NCBI RefSeq assembly: GCF_022369435.1
Contig: NZ_CP059597.1
Location: forward strand, 62,001-126,000
Length of the DNA: 64,000 bases
Reading direction: 5' to 3'
Source of the DNA: Campylobacter sp. RM10537
Lineage (GTDB): Bacteria; Campylobacterota; Campylobacteria; Campylobacterales; Campylobacteraceae
The position numbers and the translations under genes were made by a program. Each line of letters starts with the position of its first letter. The first letter of the stretch is position 1. The notes under the pieces were generated by a model. The model was not told the DNA's origin. It saw only the letters and a program-made list of their open reading frames with translations, and made no database searches. Positions 52,698 through 61,844 of this stretch are shown here, piece after piece.

Positions 52698-52734
52698 TTT
52701 GTTACTAATAAAATTTATTAATTAGGAGAAAAAT

Positions 52735-53331
52735 ATGATCGTTACAAAAAAAGCTTTAGATTTTACTGCGCCTGCAGTATTAGGAAATAATGAAATAGTT
52801 CAAGATTTTAATCTTTATAAAAATATAGGACCAAAAGGTGCTGTAGTATTTTTTTATCCAAAAGATTTTACTTTTGTGTGCCCTTCAGAAATTATTGCTT
52901 TTGATAAAAGATATCAAGAATTTAAAAATCGTGGTATTGAAGTAATTGGAATTTCAGGAGATAATGAATTTTCACATTTTGCTTGGAAAAATACACCAGT
53001 TAATCAAGGTGGTATTGGCCAAGTTAAATTTCCACTTGTAGCAGATTTAACAAAACAAATTGCTAGAAATTTTGATGTTCTTTATGCTGAAGCAGTAGCA
53101 CTTAGAGGTTCTTTCTTATTAGATGCTGATGGAACAGTTCGTCATGCAGTTATTAATGATTTACCATTAGGTAGAAATATCGATGAGATGATTAGAATGG
53201 TAGATACTATGCTTTTCACAAATGAACATGGCGAAGTTTGTCCAGCTGGTTGGAATAAAGGTGATGAAGGTATGAAAGCCGATCCTAAAGGTGTTGCTGA
53301 ATATCTTAATAAAAACGAAAATAAACTATAA
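52735..53331 (+). CDS. ahpC: Alkyl hydroperoxide reductase AhpC (2-Cys peroxiredoxin)
   Basis: AhpC reduces hydrogen peroxide and organic peroxides. The 198-residue protein has the peroxidatic cysteine in FYPKDFTFVCPSEIIAF and the resolving cysteine in NEHGEVCPAGWNKGDEG, with GGIGQVKFPLVADLT between. No ahpF neighbour is present, as in other Campylobacter, where thioredoxin-type or other reductants serve. In C. jejuni ahpC is iron-repressed under PerR and Fur. perR is in this window. Confidence 0.96.
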   Translation: MIVTKKALDFTAPAVLGNNEIVQDFNLYKNIGPKGAVVFFYPKDFTFVCPSEIIAFDKRYQEFKNRGIEVIGISGDNEFSHFAWKNTPVNQGGIGQVKFPLVADLTKQIARNFDVLYAEAVALRGSFLLDADGTVRHAVINDLPLGRNIDEMIRMVDTMLFTNEHGEVCPAGWNKGDEGMKADPKGVAEYLNKNENKL

Positions 53332-53336
53332 TCAAT

Positions 53337-53360
53337 ATGCCTCTTTAAGAGGCATTCTTT
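53337..53360 (+). terminator. Terminator of ahpC
   Basis: ATGCCTCTT and AAGAGGCAT form a perfect stem starting 6 bases after the ahpC stop (53337-53355), followed by TCTTTCTT. This is the strongest intrinsic terminator in the region by stem GC content. Confidence 0.8.
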
Positions 53361-53442
53361 CTTAATAAAACTTCTAATAATTTTATTGAATTTCATAACT
53401 TTTCATTATATAATTTTCTTATAATTTTAATTAGGATTACCA

Positions 53443-54534
53443 ATGCCAGGCGAAGATCAAGAAAAAACCGAAGAGCCCACGTCCAAAAAAATAGAAGATG
53501 CTCGTAATGAAGGTAATGTTCCAAAATCTCAAGACGCTGCAGCTATAGTAACTTTAATAATAGGCTTAGCCGTTACTTTATTTACTATGGGTTTTATAGG
53601 GGAAAGAATTACAAATTTATATAGATATTATCAAAGTTTTGTAGGCATAGAGTTAGATTTGCGTATCGTTCAAGGTATTATGATTAAAAGTATTTTAGAG
53701 GTTTTAATCATGCTTGCCCCTATAGTTTTAAGTATTATGGTGGCTGGAGTTTTAGGTAATATTATGCAATTTGGTTTTATTTTTACCACTAAACCTATTA
53801 TGCCAAATTTAGGAAAAATTAATCCCTTAAAAGGAATTAAAAATTTAATTTCTTTAAAAAAGATATTAGATACTTTTAAAATTCTTTTAAAAGTAGGGGT
53901 GGTTTTTACTATAGCTTTTGTAGTTCTCTTAAAATTTATGAATGAATTACCACTTCTTGAACGCTACAACTTAGTTGAACAACTTAATTGGCTTAGAGAT
54001 AAAGTTATTATTTTAGCTTCTATTGTAATTATTGCTTTTTTAGTGATCGCTGTTTTAGATGTTTTTTTGGTACGATTTCAATATTTTAAAAGTTTGCGAA
54101 TGAGTAAACAAGAGATAAAAGATGAATACAAGCAAATGGAAGGAGATCCGCAAGTTAAAGGTAGAATCAGGCGTTTGCAAATGGAAGCTGCGAGGCGTCG
54201 TATGGTGCAAGATGTTGCTGGAGCTGATGTTGTAATTACAAACCCTACACATTATGCTGTTGCGATACGTTACGATACTACAAAAGAGCAAGCACCTCGC
54301 GTGGTGGCTAAGGGAGTTGATTTTCTTGCTTTACGTATCAAACAAGTTGCCTATGATAATAACGTAGTGGTTTATGAAAATCCCCCTTTAGCAAGAGAGC
54401 TTTATAAGGTTTGTGATGTTGATGATTTAATTCCTAGGGAATTATTTAAAGCAGTTGCTGAAGTATTAGGCTTTGTTTATAATACTAATAATAAAGGGCG
54501 TTTAGCTGGCCAAGTAAAGAAAAATAATGGTTGA
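53443..54534 (+). CDS. flhB: Flagellar export switch protein FlhB
   Basis: FlhB is a membrane component of the flagellar type III export gate and controls the rod/hook-to-filament substrate switch. The 363-residue protein has four membrane segments (about 30-50, 85-110, 140-160, 185-205). A long helix follows, then the autocleavage site in DVVITNPTHYAVAIRY (cleavage between Asn and Pro) and the cytoplasmic tail with VVYENPPLARELYKV. The start EKTEEPTSKKIEDARNEG is typical. It is monocistronic between ahpC and convergent motB. Confidence 0.97.
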   Translation: MPGEDQEKTEEPTSKKIEDARNEGNVPKSQDAAAIVTLIIGLAVTLFTMGFIGERITNLYRYYQSFVGIELDLRIVQGIMIKSILEVLIMLAPIVLSIMVAGVLGNIMQFGFIFTTKPIMPNLGKINPLKGIKNLISLKKILDTFKILLKVGVVFTIAFVVLLKFMNELPLLERYNLVEQLNWLRDKVIILASIVIIAFLVIAVLDVFLVRFQYFKSLRMSKQEIKDEYKQMEGDPQVKGRIRRLQMEAARRRMVQDVAGADVVITNPTHYAVAIRYDTTKEQAPRVVAKGVDFLALRIKQVAYDNNVVVYENPPLARELYKVCDVDDLIPRELFKAVAEVLGFVYNTNNKGRLAGQVKKNNG

Positions 54535-54558
54535 AAAGAGTAAATTATTTACTCTTTT
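54534..54558. terminator. Bidirectional terminator between flhB and motB
   Basis: AAAAGAGTAAA and TTTACTCTTTT form a perfect 11-bp stem around the 3-base loop TTA. The flhB stop codon ends at its first base and the loop is the motB stop codon (read on the minus strand). Both strands have T runs after the stem, so one hairpin can end both convergent genes. Confidence 0.75.
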
Positions 54559-55276
54559 GAATAAGATTTAATACAGATTGCTTAGCATCTTTATCTTGTG
54601 TATCGACTTTAAAATAAATTTCTACTCGATTATTTTCTAAAGCTTGAGGATTTCCATTTAAAGGATCATTAAGCCCATAGCTTTTCAAGGTAATATTTTT
54701 GGTGTTAATTCCACCTTCCATAAGATATTTTAAAACACTTTGAGCTCTAGCATATCCCAATTCATAACTTCTAAGAGAAGATTCGCTATTATCTGTATAG
54801 CCTCTTATTTCAATTTTTACTTGAGGTGGTAAATATGAAATGAGCTGAGCTATGCGTTTTAAATAATCTTGAATATCAGCAGATTCTATTTCAGAGCTAT
54901 TTTTTTTAAATTCAACTTTAGAAGGTAGATTGAGTATTTCTTGATTATCCGATTGATCCAGTGCAGCTTGAAGTTTTTTGATGATTTCTTGTTGTGTAAG
55001 AGTCATTTTTTTTAATTTATTTAATTCATCATCTTTTTCTTCTTGAGAACCTTTAAATTTATGGGTATCTTGATTTTGTTGTTGTATTGTTTGAGTTGCA
55101 GTATAATCAAAAATTTTAACAAATTCAGTTTTTAAGGCTTCTACTTTAGCTGGATTGGTTTTTGAAATAGCCCAAAGAGCGATAAAAAGTGCTAAAAGTA
55201 AAGATAAAAAATCTGCATAAGGGACAGCCCATTTTTCACCAGCTGGGCATTCTGGACATTTTACTTTTTTAGCCAT
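54545..55276 (-). CDS. motB: Flagellar stator protein MotB
   Basis: MotB anchors the MotA/B proton channel to peptidoglycan. The 243-residue protein has the plug/membrane helix WAVPYADFLSLLLALFIALW with the essential proton-carrying aspartate (about residue 22), a coiled linker and an OmpA-like domain (about 110-235: VEFKKNSSEIESADI, IEIRGYTDNSE, YELGYARAQSVLKYL, NNRVEIYF). It lies 2 bases after motA. Confidence 0.96.
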   Translation of the reverse strand: MAKKVKCPECPAGEKWAVPYADFLSLLLALFIALWAISKTNPAKVEALKTEFVKIFDYTATQTIQQQNQDTHKFKGSQEEKDDELNKLKKMTLTQQEIIKKLQAALDQSDNQEILNLPSKVEFKKNSSEIESADIQDYLKRIAQLISYLPPQVKIEIRGYTDNSESSLRSYELGYARAQSVLKYLMEGGINTKNITLKSYGLNDPLNGNPQALENNRVEIYFKVDTQDKDAKQSVLNLIQKSK

Positions 55277-55278
55277 TT

Positions 55279-56055
55279 TTAACCTTTATCAAATTGTGAA
55301 ATTCTAACATCATCATGACTTAGAAAATTAAAGAGTTTAGCTTCCAAATCCCTAGGATTTGCTCCTTCTGCTATACCTTTAATAGCTTCTGTAATTACAA
55401 TCTGCTCTTTAACAAACTCCATTCCATTAGCTTTTAATTTTCTACCCCATGGAGTATATAAAGCATATGCCCCAAAGATTCCTGTAACTGTAGCTGTAAA
55501 TGCACCTGAAATACCTGCTGCCATTGCTTGAGGGTTATCTAAAAGTTTAAGGGCCAAAATCAAACCAAAAACAGCTCCAACGAGTCCCATAGTTGGACAA
55601 GTTTCTCCAAAGACTATCCAATATTCAGCACATTCTTTATAGTGTTCTTCTAATTGTTCGGTTTGAATTTCCATACTTTCATGAATTTCTTCAAAACTTT
55701 TACCATCAACGAGCATCATCATAGCATTTTTCAAAAATTCATTTTCAATTTCATTAGTTCTTGATTCAAGAGCTAAAAGCCCATCTCTACGTGCTATAAC
55801 TGCAAATTCAATCAATTGAGCTATTCTTTCTGGTAAATTAACCCCAGAGCCTTTGAAAACAATTTTTAATTCTTTATAAGCCGCTTTAACGATTTTTTTA
55901 TGAGTTGAAGTCATTGCACAAAAAGCAGCAGTTGGCATAACGATAAGAAAAGAAGAAAGGTGAATAACATGTAAAGGATTCCCCCCTTCTAAAATATCCC
56001 CTACAGAAATACTTGTTACCGCAAGAACCATCCCTAGTATGGTTGAAAGATCCAT
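55279..56055 (-). CDS. motA: Flagellar stator protein MotA
   Basis: MotA forms the proton channel and exerts torque on FliG. The 258-residue protein has four membrane segments (about 1-20, 30-50, 150-175, 182-205), the cytoplasmic loop with conserved charged residues (IEFAVIARRDGLLALESR) and the proline hinges in CPTMGLVGAVFGLILAL. It precedes motB by 2 bases and follows polA by 10 bases on the minus strand. Confidence 0.96.
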   Translation of the reverse strand: MDLSTILGMVLAVTSISVGDILEGGNPLHVIHLSSFLIVMPTAAFCAMTSTHKKIVKAAYKELKIVFKGSGVNLPERIAQLIEFAVIARRDGLLALESRTNEIENEFLKNAMMMLVDGKSFEEIHESMEIQTEQLEEHYKECAEYWIVFGETCPTMGLVGAVFGLILALKLLDNPQAMAAGISGAFTATVTGIFGAYALYTPWGRKLKANGMEFVKEQIVITEAIKGIAEGANPRDLEAKLFNFLSHDDVRISQFDKG

Positions 56056-56065
56056 TAAATTCTCC

Positions 56066-58708
56066 TTATTTACTCAAATCGCCCCATTTTTTGGCGATGC
56101 TAGAACTTGTTTGCAATTTTACTTTTAATTTTACTATATTTTCCATAATATCACTAGCTTTTTTAACAAAATTTATACATAAATCATCTTTAACTTCAAA
56201 AATTAATTCATCATGAATTTGTAAAATAAGTTTTTTGTTTTCATTTAAATCTTTTGAAATTTCTATCATGGCTAATTTTATAATATCCGCAGCAGATCCT
56301 TGCAAAATAGAATTAATACTTTCTCTTTCATACATAGCTAATTGCATAGGTTTTGCATTTTCAAAATCAAAATAACGTTTGCGTCCTAATAGAGTCGAGA
56401 TAAAACCATTTTGTTTTGCTTCTTTTTTAACCTTTTCAAAATAATTTTTAATACTAGTGAAATTTTGAAAATATTTTTCTATATAAGATTTTGCAAGATT
56501 GGTTTCAATTTTTAAATTTTTACTTAAAGTTTTATAACCCATTCCATAAATGAGACCAAAATTAATACTTTTTGCTATACTTCTTGTTTGATAATTATTT
56601 TCTCCAAAAATCATTAAAGCTGTTTTAGCATGAATGTCTTCATTTTTTTCAAAAGCGTTTAAAAGTTTTTCATCTTCACTAAAATGAGCTAGCATTCTAA
56701 GTTCTATCTGAGAATAATCAAGACTAATAAAACTAAAACCATCTTGAGCGATAAAACATGATTTATAATCTTTAGCGTATTGTCCATGAGCAGGGATATT
56801 TTGTAAATTTGGATCTTTTGAGGAAAGACGTCCTGTAGCAGTCCCAGTTTGTAAAAAACTTGAGTAAATACGTGAATTTTTATCTTTTAAAGCTAATTTT
56901 ATTAAAGGTTCGCAATAGGTAGAATAAAGTTTTGCAAGCTCTCTATAATCTAGAATTTTGGCTACAACTGGATGTTGATCAATGATTTCATTTAAAACTT
57001 TTTCATCTGTAGAATACCCAGTTTTGGTTTTTTTGCCACTAGGAAGTTTTAGCTTTTCAAATAGTATATCTCCTACTTGTTTTGGCGAGTTAAGATTAAA
57101 TTTATCTTGGCATAGCGTATAGATTTCTTCACTTAAATTTTTAATTTCATTCTCGAATTTTTTCATTAAATTTTCAAGTGATTTTGTATCAAGTTTAATG
57201 CCATTTTCTTCCATCATCATAATGATTTTTATGAAATTAAATTCATAATTTTTAGCAATTTCTAATAAGCTAGAATCAAGATTTTTTAAAAAATAAAGAT
57301 AAAATTTTAAGGTAATATAAGCATCTTCAGCTGCGTACTCGCAAGCTTTTTCAAGTTCTACATTTGCAAAATTTTCGCCTTTTTTTACAATATTTTCAAA
57401 ATGCAAAGTTTCATAATCAAAAAGTCTAAGGGCTAAATCATCCATATTAACTTTTAAAGATGGATTAAAAAGCCAAGCTAAAACCATAGTATCTGCGTAA
57501 TTTTTTGGAGGATTTAGAGCAAAATTATTTTGAATAATTTGAAAATCATATTTTAGATTGTGTCCTATTACAAAATGTTTAAAAATTAATTCTATTGCTC
57601 TTTTAGCACTAATAAGTGAAATTTGCTCTTTGACTCCTAAATAGCTATGTGTCAAAGGTACATAAAAGGCTTCATTTTCATTGATGCAAAAACTAAATCC
57701 TACAATTTTAGCTTCTTTGGTGTCAAGTCCTGTCGTTTCTGTGTCAAAAGCTATAATACTTTCTTGATCAAGTGAATTTAAAATGTCAAAAAGTTTATTT
57801 TCATTTAAAATTAACTTAGCTTTAAAATCTAATTTTTTATCTTGATTTTCAGCGTTATTGTGTATTTTTTTTAGTAAAGAATTAAGCTCATAATGTTTTA
57901 AAATTTCAAGCACATTTAAAAGAGGTTCACCTTCAGGAAACATAGATTTTTCAAGTAAATTTTCAAATTTTAAATCTTCATATAAAGAAGTGAGTTTTTT
58001 GCTCAAAAAAGCATTCTCTTTTCCTTCTAAAAGCATAGAACGAGTTCTTTCATTGCGAATCAATGTTAAATTTTCATATATATTTTCAATATTTTCAAAT
58101 TCATCAAGTAATTTTTTAGCTCCTTTAGCTCCTATACCTTTAACTCCTGGAATATTATCTGAAGTATCGCCACAAAGTGCTAAAAAATCTCTAATTTGAC
58201 AAGGTTTAACGCCATATTTTTCTAAGCAAGCTTCCTCGTTATACTCATTTTTTGAAATAGGACTATAAATACTTGTTTTTCCATTTTTTATAAGCTGATA
58301 AAGATCTTTATCTTGGGTAATAATACGGATAAAAATATCCTTATCTTTAAAAGTTTTTACTACAGAAGCGATGATATCATCAGCTTCATATCCTTCGCAA
58401 GAAATATTCATAAAGCCCATTTTTTCTATCATTTGTATGCAAATTGGAATTTGTTCTAATAATTCAGAAGGTGGAGGAGTTCTATTTTGTTTATAATTTG
58501 GATCGATATCACTTCTAAAAGTTTTTCCTTTAGAATCTAAGGCAAAAATAATGTAATCACTTTGATATTCATTTTTTAAACTATAAATGAAGTTGGCAAA
58601 GCCACTAATCATTCCACTAGCTTGCCCTTGTGAATTTTTAAAACCTTTTAAAGCGTAAAAAAGTCTAAAAAAAAAGCCAAAAGTATCTATAATTGTTAAA
58701 GTTTTCAA
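56066..58708 (-). CDS. polA: DNA polymerase I
   Basis: Pol I fills gaps in repair and removes RNA primers. The 880-residue protein has the 5'-3' exonuclease (about 1-290, with FEGYEADDIIASV-type CEGYEADDIIASVVK and DTSDNIPGVKGIGAKGAKKL). A 3'-5' exonuclease domain keeps its DEDD start (IAFDTETTGLDTKEAK). The polymerase has TGRLSSKDPNLQNIPA, SLDYSQIELRMLAHFS, KSINFGLIYGMG and LILQIHDELIFEV. All key residues are visible. It is followed by motA after 10 bases. Confidence 0.97.
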   Translation of the reverse strand: MKTLTIIDTFGFFFRLFYALKGFKNSQGQASGMISGFANFIYSLKNEYQSDYIIFALDSKGKTFRSDIDPNYKQNRTPPPSELLEQIPICIQMIEKMGFMNISCEGYEADDIIASVVKTFKDKDIFIRIITQDKDLYQLIKNGKTSIYSPISKNEYNEEACLEKYGVKPCQIRDFLALCGDTSDNIPGVKGIGAKGAKKLLDEFENIENIYENLTLIRNERTRSMLLEGKENAFLSKKLTSLYEDLKFENLLEKSMFPEGEPLLNVLEILKHYELNSLLKKIHNNAENQDKKLDFKAKLILNENKLFDILNSLDQESIIAFDTETTGLDTKEAKIVGFSFCINENEAFYVPLTHSYLGVKEQISLISAKRAIELIFKHFVIGHNLKYDFQIIQNNFALNPPKNYADTMVLAWLFNPSLKVNMDDLALRLFDYETLHFENIVKKGENFANVELEKACEYAAEDAYITLKFYLYFLKNLDSSLLEIAKNYEFNFIKIIMMMEENGIKLDTKSLENLMKKFENEIKNLSEEIYTLCQDKFNLNSPKQVGDILFEKLKLPSGKKTKTGYSTDEKVLNEIIDQHPVVAKILDYRELAKLYSTYCEPLIKLALKDKNSRIYSSFLQTGTATGRLSSKDPNLQNIPAHGQYAKDYKSCFIAQDGFSFISLDYSQIELRMLAHFSEDEKLLNAFEKNEDIHAKTALMIFGENNYQTRSIAKSINFGLIYGMGYKTLSKNLKIETNLAKSYIEKYFQNFTSIKNYFEKVKKEAKQNGFISTLLGRKRYFDFENAKPMQLAMYERESINSILQGSAADIIKLAMIEISKDLNENKKLILQIHDELIFEVKDDLCINFVKKASDIMENIVKLKVKLQTSSSIAKKWGDLSK

Positions 58709-58781
58709 TTTTTTCTCTTTTATTTTTTAAATTTTTAAGATTTTTATATTATGTCAATTTTTATATTAAAAACTCATGATT

Positions 58782-59225
58782 TTAAAAATAACTTGATAAA
58801 AAAATGATGAAAAAATAGCGACTAAATTTTCCAAGTAAAATAAAAAATGCACTTTTTAAAAAAGGATATTTTGCAAAACCTAGCCCAAGTGCAAAAATAT
58901 CACCAACCAAAGGCAAAAAAGTAAAAAAAGCAAAAAAAGCACCGAATTTGAAAAAATTTGTATCCCATTTTTCAAGCTTTTTTAAAGATTTTTTAAAATA
59001 TTTTTCCAAAATATTTTTTTTACCTAAAAAAGCCAAACCATAGGTACTTAAGCTTCCTAAAGTGTTACCTAAAGTAGCTATTATGAGCACAAGTGATGGG
59101 TTGAAATTAAGTTTTATAAAACCTAAGACAAAAGCTTCGCTTGCCAAAGGTAAAAGAGTGCTTGAGAGAAAGCATACTAAAAAAAGTCCTAAGTAGCTTA
59201 TATCACTATATAAAAAATCAAACAT
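58782..59225 (-). CDS. DedA/YqaA-family membrane protein
   Basis: The 147-residue protein has four or five hydrophobic segments and features of the short YqaA-like DedA/VTT branch: FLSSTLLPLASEAFVLGFIK, ATLGNTLGSLSTYGLAFLG and TFLPLVGDIFALGLGFAKYP. Family members are thought to act in lipid transport or membrane homeostasis; no specific substrate can be given. It lies upstream of polA on the same strand. In C. jejuni NCTC 11168 the gene next to polA is an MFS transporter (Cj0339, recalled), so synteny breaks here. The decayed region follows. Confidence 0.75.
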   Translation of the reverse strand: MFDFLYSDISYLGLFLVCFLSSTLLPLASEAFVLGFIKLNFNPSLVLIIATLGNTLGSLSTYGLAFLGKKNILEKYFKKSLKKLEKWDTNFFKFGAFFAFFTFLPLVGDIFALGLGFAKYPFLKSAFFILLGKFSRYFFIIFLSSYF

Positions 59226-59373
59226 TTTTAATCCACCAAATAAAAATAAATATTATATAAAAAATTATAATTTTTATAGTTAGGATTGGAAATAAGACAA
59301 TGAGTAAATTTTTCTCACCGTTTAATCAAATTTGATTTTTCGCTTGTTTAATATTAAGCAATCTTTTTGATAT

Positions 59374-59379
59374 TATAAT
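59374..59379 (+). promoter_or_regulatory. Predicted -10 element before a broken exported-protein gene
   Basis: TATAAT lies 41 bases before the ATG at 59420, and an AAAAAGGG ribosome site lies 7 bases before that ATG. The expression signals are preserved although the coding region that follows is broken. Confidence 0.35.
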
Positions 59380-59419
59380 TGTTTTTATATTAATAATTTT
59401 AATCATAAAAAGGGTTAAA

Positions 59420-59877
59420 ATGAAAAAATATTTAAGTTTAGTAATATCACTTCATTATCCAGTGTTGCTTTAGCTCCAAAGTACAAACAACAAATTAATT
59501 TATTTGCTAACATGAAGTTTGTACTAATTAGATATTTGTATATATCACTAAAATAATTATTATAGAATTAGTATATTCTCAATTATTGATACGACTTTGC
59601 GTTATATATCAAAACTTCTATTAAGCTTGAAGAAACAAAGCTTATATAGTAAAATGAGAAAAATAAAAAAATATCAAAGTAAGTAAAGATATTAATAAAA
59701 ATGTCGATAATCAAACATACACTAGCAAAAAAGATCGGCTTTTAATTATATCTACTTATATCTTTAAAAGGACAGTAGGTTTTGTTTCTTTGTCTATTAA
59801 TCTAGAAAGTCCTTGCACTCTTTTACAAATCATAATATTTAAATTAGGTATGGATTCGCTTTAGTTAGTTATTAAAA
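59420..59877 (+). pseudogene. Remnant of an exported protein (broken after the signal peptide)
   Basis: A ribosome site and ATG start a signal peptide, MKKYLSLVIS, which is shifted out of frame. In another frame it resumes as SLSSVALAPKYKQQINLFAN, giving a normal Ala-x-Ala cleavage site. Further coding-looking stretches appear downstream (for example DINKNVDNQTYTSKKDRLL near 59690-59750) in yet another frame. The gene is disrupted by several indels and stops. It could be an outer-membrane or periplasmic protein; I cannot identify the family. The 3' limit is arbitrary. Confidence 0.35.
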
Positions 59878-60603
59878 AAGTTTTTATTATTCTATCATTA
59901 GAACTGTCCAATCGACATAATTCAATAAAATTTTTTGTGAAATAATTATTTTTATATCTAGGTTAAAAAATTCTTTAAAATGGTATATTTTGCTTTTTAG
60001 TAATAGCTATAAATATCCATTTGCATAATTTTAAGTTCTGGCATAGGCAAAAAGATTTAAATTATGATTATAATTTTAACAACACTGCTTATAGTTTTTA
60101 TCCATTTCTATATGGTCTTATTTTGAAAATATCATCATTTTAAGTTTAAAAAGCTTGAATTTAGATATATTAGAATATTTTTTATTCTAAAAAGCCTTTG
60201 GTTGTGTACTTCTACCAAGAGTTAAAATTCTATGTAATATATTAAGAGGTTTTTCATAAAGCCTTTTAATAATTTATATTTACTCTTTTAATACTTGGAG
60301 AAGCACTTTGAATAAGGGATAGAATATTCCATAGAAAATATGCAAGAGAGAATTTTGATAAAAAATCAATCTGTATTTCGACTAATACCTATTTAAAAAT
60401 TTCTAAGAAACTAGGCGTTTCTTGCTCTTTTTTATTAACATAGTAGAGCAAGAACTTTTATTTGTGTATTTTAGATTAACTTTATTCCTTCGTACTTCCT
60501 ATTTTACTAATTAAGCTATTAAAAAATATAGCATTTAGGTATATATAGTATTTCTAGGTTGTAATGGAATTATAGGTTTGGAAATTTTGAATTAAATTGT
60601 ATT
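59878..60603. other. Gene-poor degenerate stretch with short coding-like pieces
   Basis: No frame is open for a gene. Short coding-looking runs are seen on the minus strand in changing frames, such as FTKNFIELCRLDSSNDRIIK (near 59880-59950) and RLYEKPLNILHRILTLGRST (near 60200-60280), with intervening stops. They suggest one or more decayed genes that I cannot assign. No RNA gene, repeat array or phage attachment site was recognised. Confidence 0.4.
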
Positions 60604-61239
60604 TCATAGACCTATTACACCAATACGTGTGTTTTCATAATGAGAATTAAGTACTAAGTCTATCATAGCATTGGCATAATCACTATAGCTGATTTTACTT
60701 TCATTGTTAGCATTAACTTCAAATTTTTCGCCTATGATTTTATAATGATTGGTTTTTGGAAGATCTGGTGAAAAAATAGCAGATGGACTCACATATACCC
60801 ATTTAAAACCTTTTTCATTGCGTAAAAATTCCAATACTTCCGCATTTGCTTTAGCTATATCCAAATACTCTTTAGGAAAATCAGGCATATCCATAAGTCT
60901 TGTAGTATGATTCTCATCCATATATAAACTTCCAGCACCCCCTACAACAAATAATTTAACCTTGCTTCCTTGTAAAATTTCACTCAACCATTCTATATGC
61001 TTTTTATGCAAGCTTAAATTTTCCCATTCTCCAAAAGCGTCGATAATAATATCAAAATCTATCAGATCTTTAGAATCAAGCTCAAAAAGATCTTTTTGTA
61101 CTATTTTAGCTTGAGGTAAAAATTCATTCATTTTAGAGCTATTGCGTACAAAACATACCGGCTCTAAATTTCTTTTTAAAGCTTCTTTGCTGATTTCTTT
61201 GCCTACTTTACCACTTGCACATAAAATTGCTATTTTCAT
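60604..61239 (-). CDS. NAD(P)-binding reductase of the NmrA/SDR-atypical type
   Basis: The 211-residue protein has a Rossmann start IAILCASGKVGKEISKEALK (GxxGxxG-like), VVGGAGSLYMDENH and KWVYVSPSAIFSPD. This matches the atypical short-chain dehydrogenase group annotated as NAD(P)H-binding or flavin-reductase-like proteins. The first motif reads CASGKVGKE, with Cys where Gly or Ala is usual. It is divergent from an HxlR regulator, the same pairing as Cj1555c-Cj1556 (recalled), which is linked to redox stress. Substrate unknown. Confidence 0.82.
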   Translation of the reverse strand: MKIAILCASGKVGKEISKEALKRNLEPVCFVRNSSKMNEFLPQAKIVQKDLFELDSKDLIDFDIIIDAFGEWENLSLHKKHIEWLSEILQGSKVKLFVVGGAGSLYMDENHTTRLMDMPDFPKEYLDIAKANAEVLEFLRNEKGFKWVYVSPSAIFSPDLPKTNHYKIIGEKFEVNANNESKISYSDYANAMIDLVLNSHYENTRIGVIGL

Positions 61240-61302
61240 AAATATCTCCTTTTTAAGTATTTTTACATAAAAAATGCAATCTTGAAATTATAAATATATT
61301 TA

Positions 61303-61345
61303 CTACTAAAAATCAAGTAGATATTATTTTATAATATAGTATCTA
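61303..61345. promoter_or_regulatory. Nested dyads between the reductase gene and rrpB: candidate operator
   Basis: Three inverted repeats are nested in 43 bases of the divergent gap: CTACT/AGTAG (61303-61320), TAGATA/TATCTA (61318-61345) and ATATTA/TAATAT with a 5-base spacer (61321-61337). HxlR-type regulators bind such symmetric sites near their own genes, and C. jejuni RrpB is known to be autoregulated. Which dyad is the operator is inference; A/T-rich DNA makes chance dyads common. Confidence 0.4.
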
Positions 61346-61429
61346 TTTTAGGAGTATTGTGTTATTTTAATATTTTAATGAGATAAATTTTTTAAAAATA
61401 TGTTATAATTTTAAAAAATAAGGATTATA

Positions 61430-61762
61430 ATGAAAAAATATCATTCTCTTTGTCCTATTGAAACCACGCTTAATTTGATAGGAAATAAATGGAAAATTTT
61501 AATTATTCGAGATTTATTGCAGGGGACTAAAAGATTTGGAGAGTTGAGAAAAAGCATTTCATCTACAAAAAATCAAAATATCTCTCAAAATGTCCTTACA
61601 CAAAATTTACGAGAATTAGAAGAAGCAAAACTGATCAAACGCAAAGTTTATGCAGAAGTTCCTCCAAGAGTTGAGTACTCACTTACATCTTTAGGCAATA
61701 GTTTAGAACCCATCTTAAAAAGTCTTGAGAATTGGGGAGATAGCTATAAAAATATCGTTTAA
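61430..61762 (+). CDS. rrpB: HxlR-family redox regulator RrpB
   Basis: RrpB is a winged-helix regulator of oxidative and aerobic stress responses in C. jejuni (Cj1556, recalled). The 110-residue protein has the HxlR pattern CPIETTLNLIGNKWKILIIR with the conserved N-terminal cysteine (Cys8), then the recognition helix region ISQNVLTQNLRELEEAKLIK and the wing PRVEYSLTSLG. AAGGA precedes the ATG. It is divergent from the reductase gene. The genes that follow in the same C. jejuni block are broken here. Confidence 0.88.
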   Translation: MKKYHSLCPIETTLNLIGNKWKILIIRDLLQGTKRFGELRKSISSTKNQNISQNVLTQNLRELEEAKLIKRKVYAEVPPRVEYSLTSLGNSLEPILKSLENWGDSYKNIV

Positions 61763-61844
61763 AAAATAAATTAATATATCAATATATATTGACATATTAA
61801 TTTATATATGTTTATTTTTGGAAATATTTTTACAAGGATAAAAA

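Noticed and set aside
55981..55986. Six-C run inside motA, considered as a phase-variable tract
   Set aside because: Campylobacter contingency tracts are usually eight or more G/C; six is too short and motA is intact and essential for motility.
59300..59335. Short frame MSKFFSPFNQI with a nearby start
   Set aside because: Only 11 codons, weak ribosome site, no similarity I recognise; it may be part of the degenerate region.
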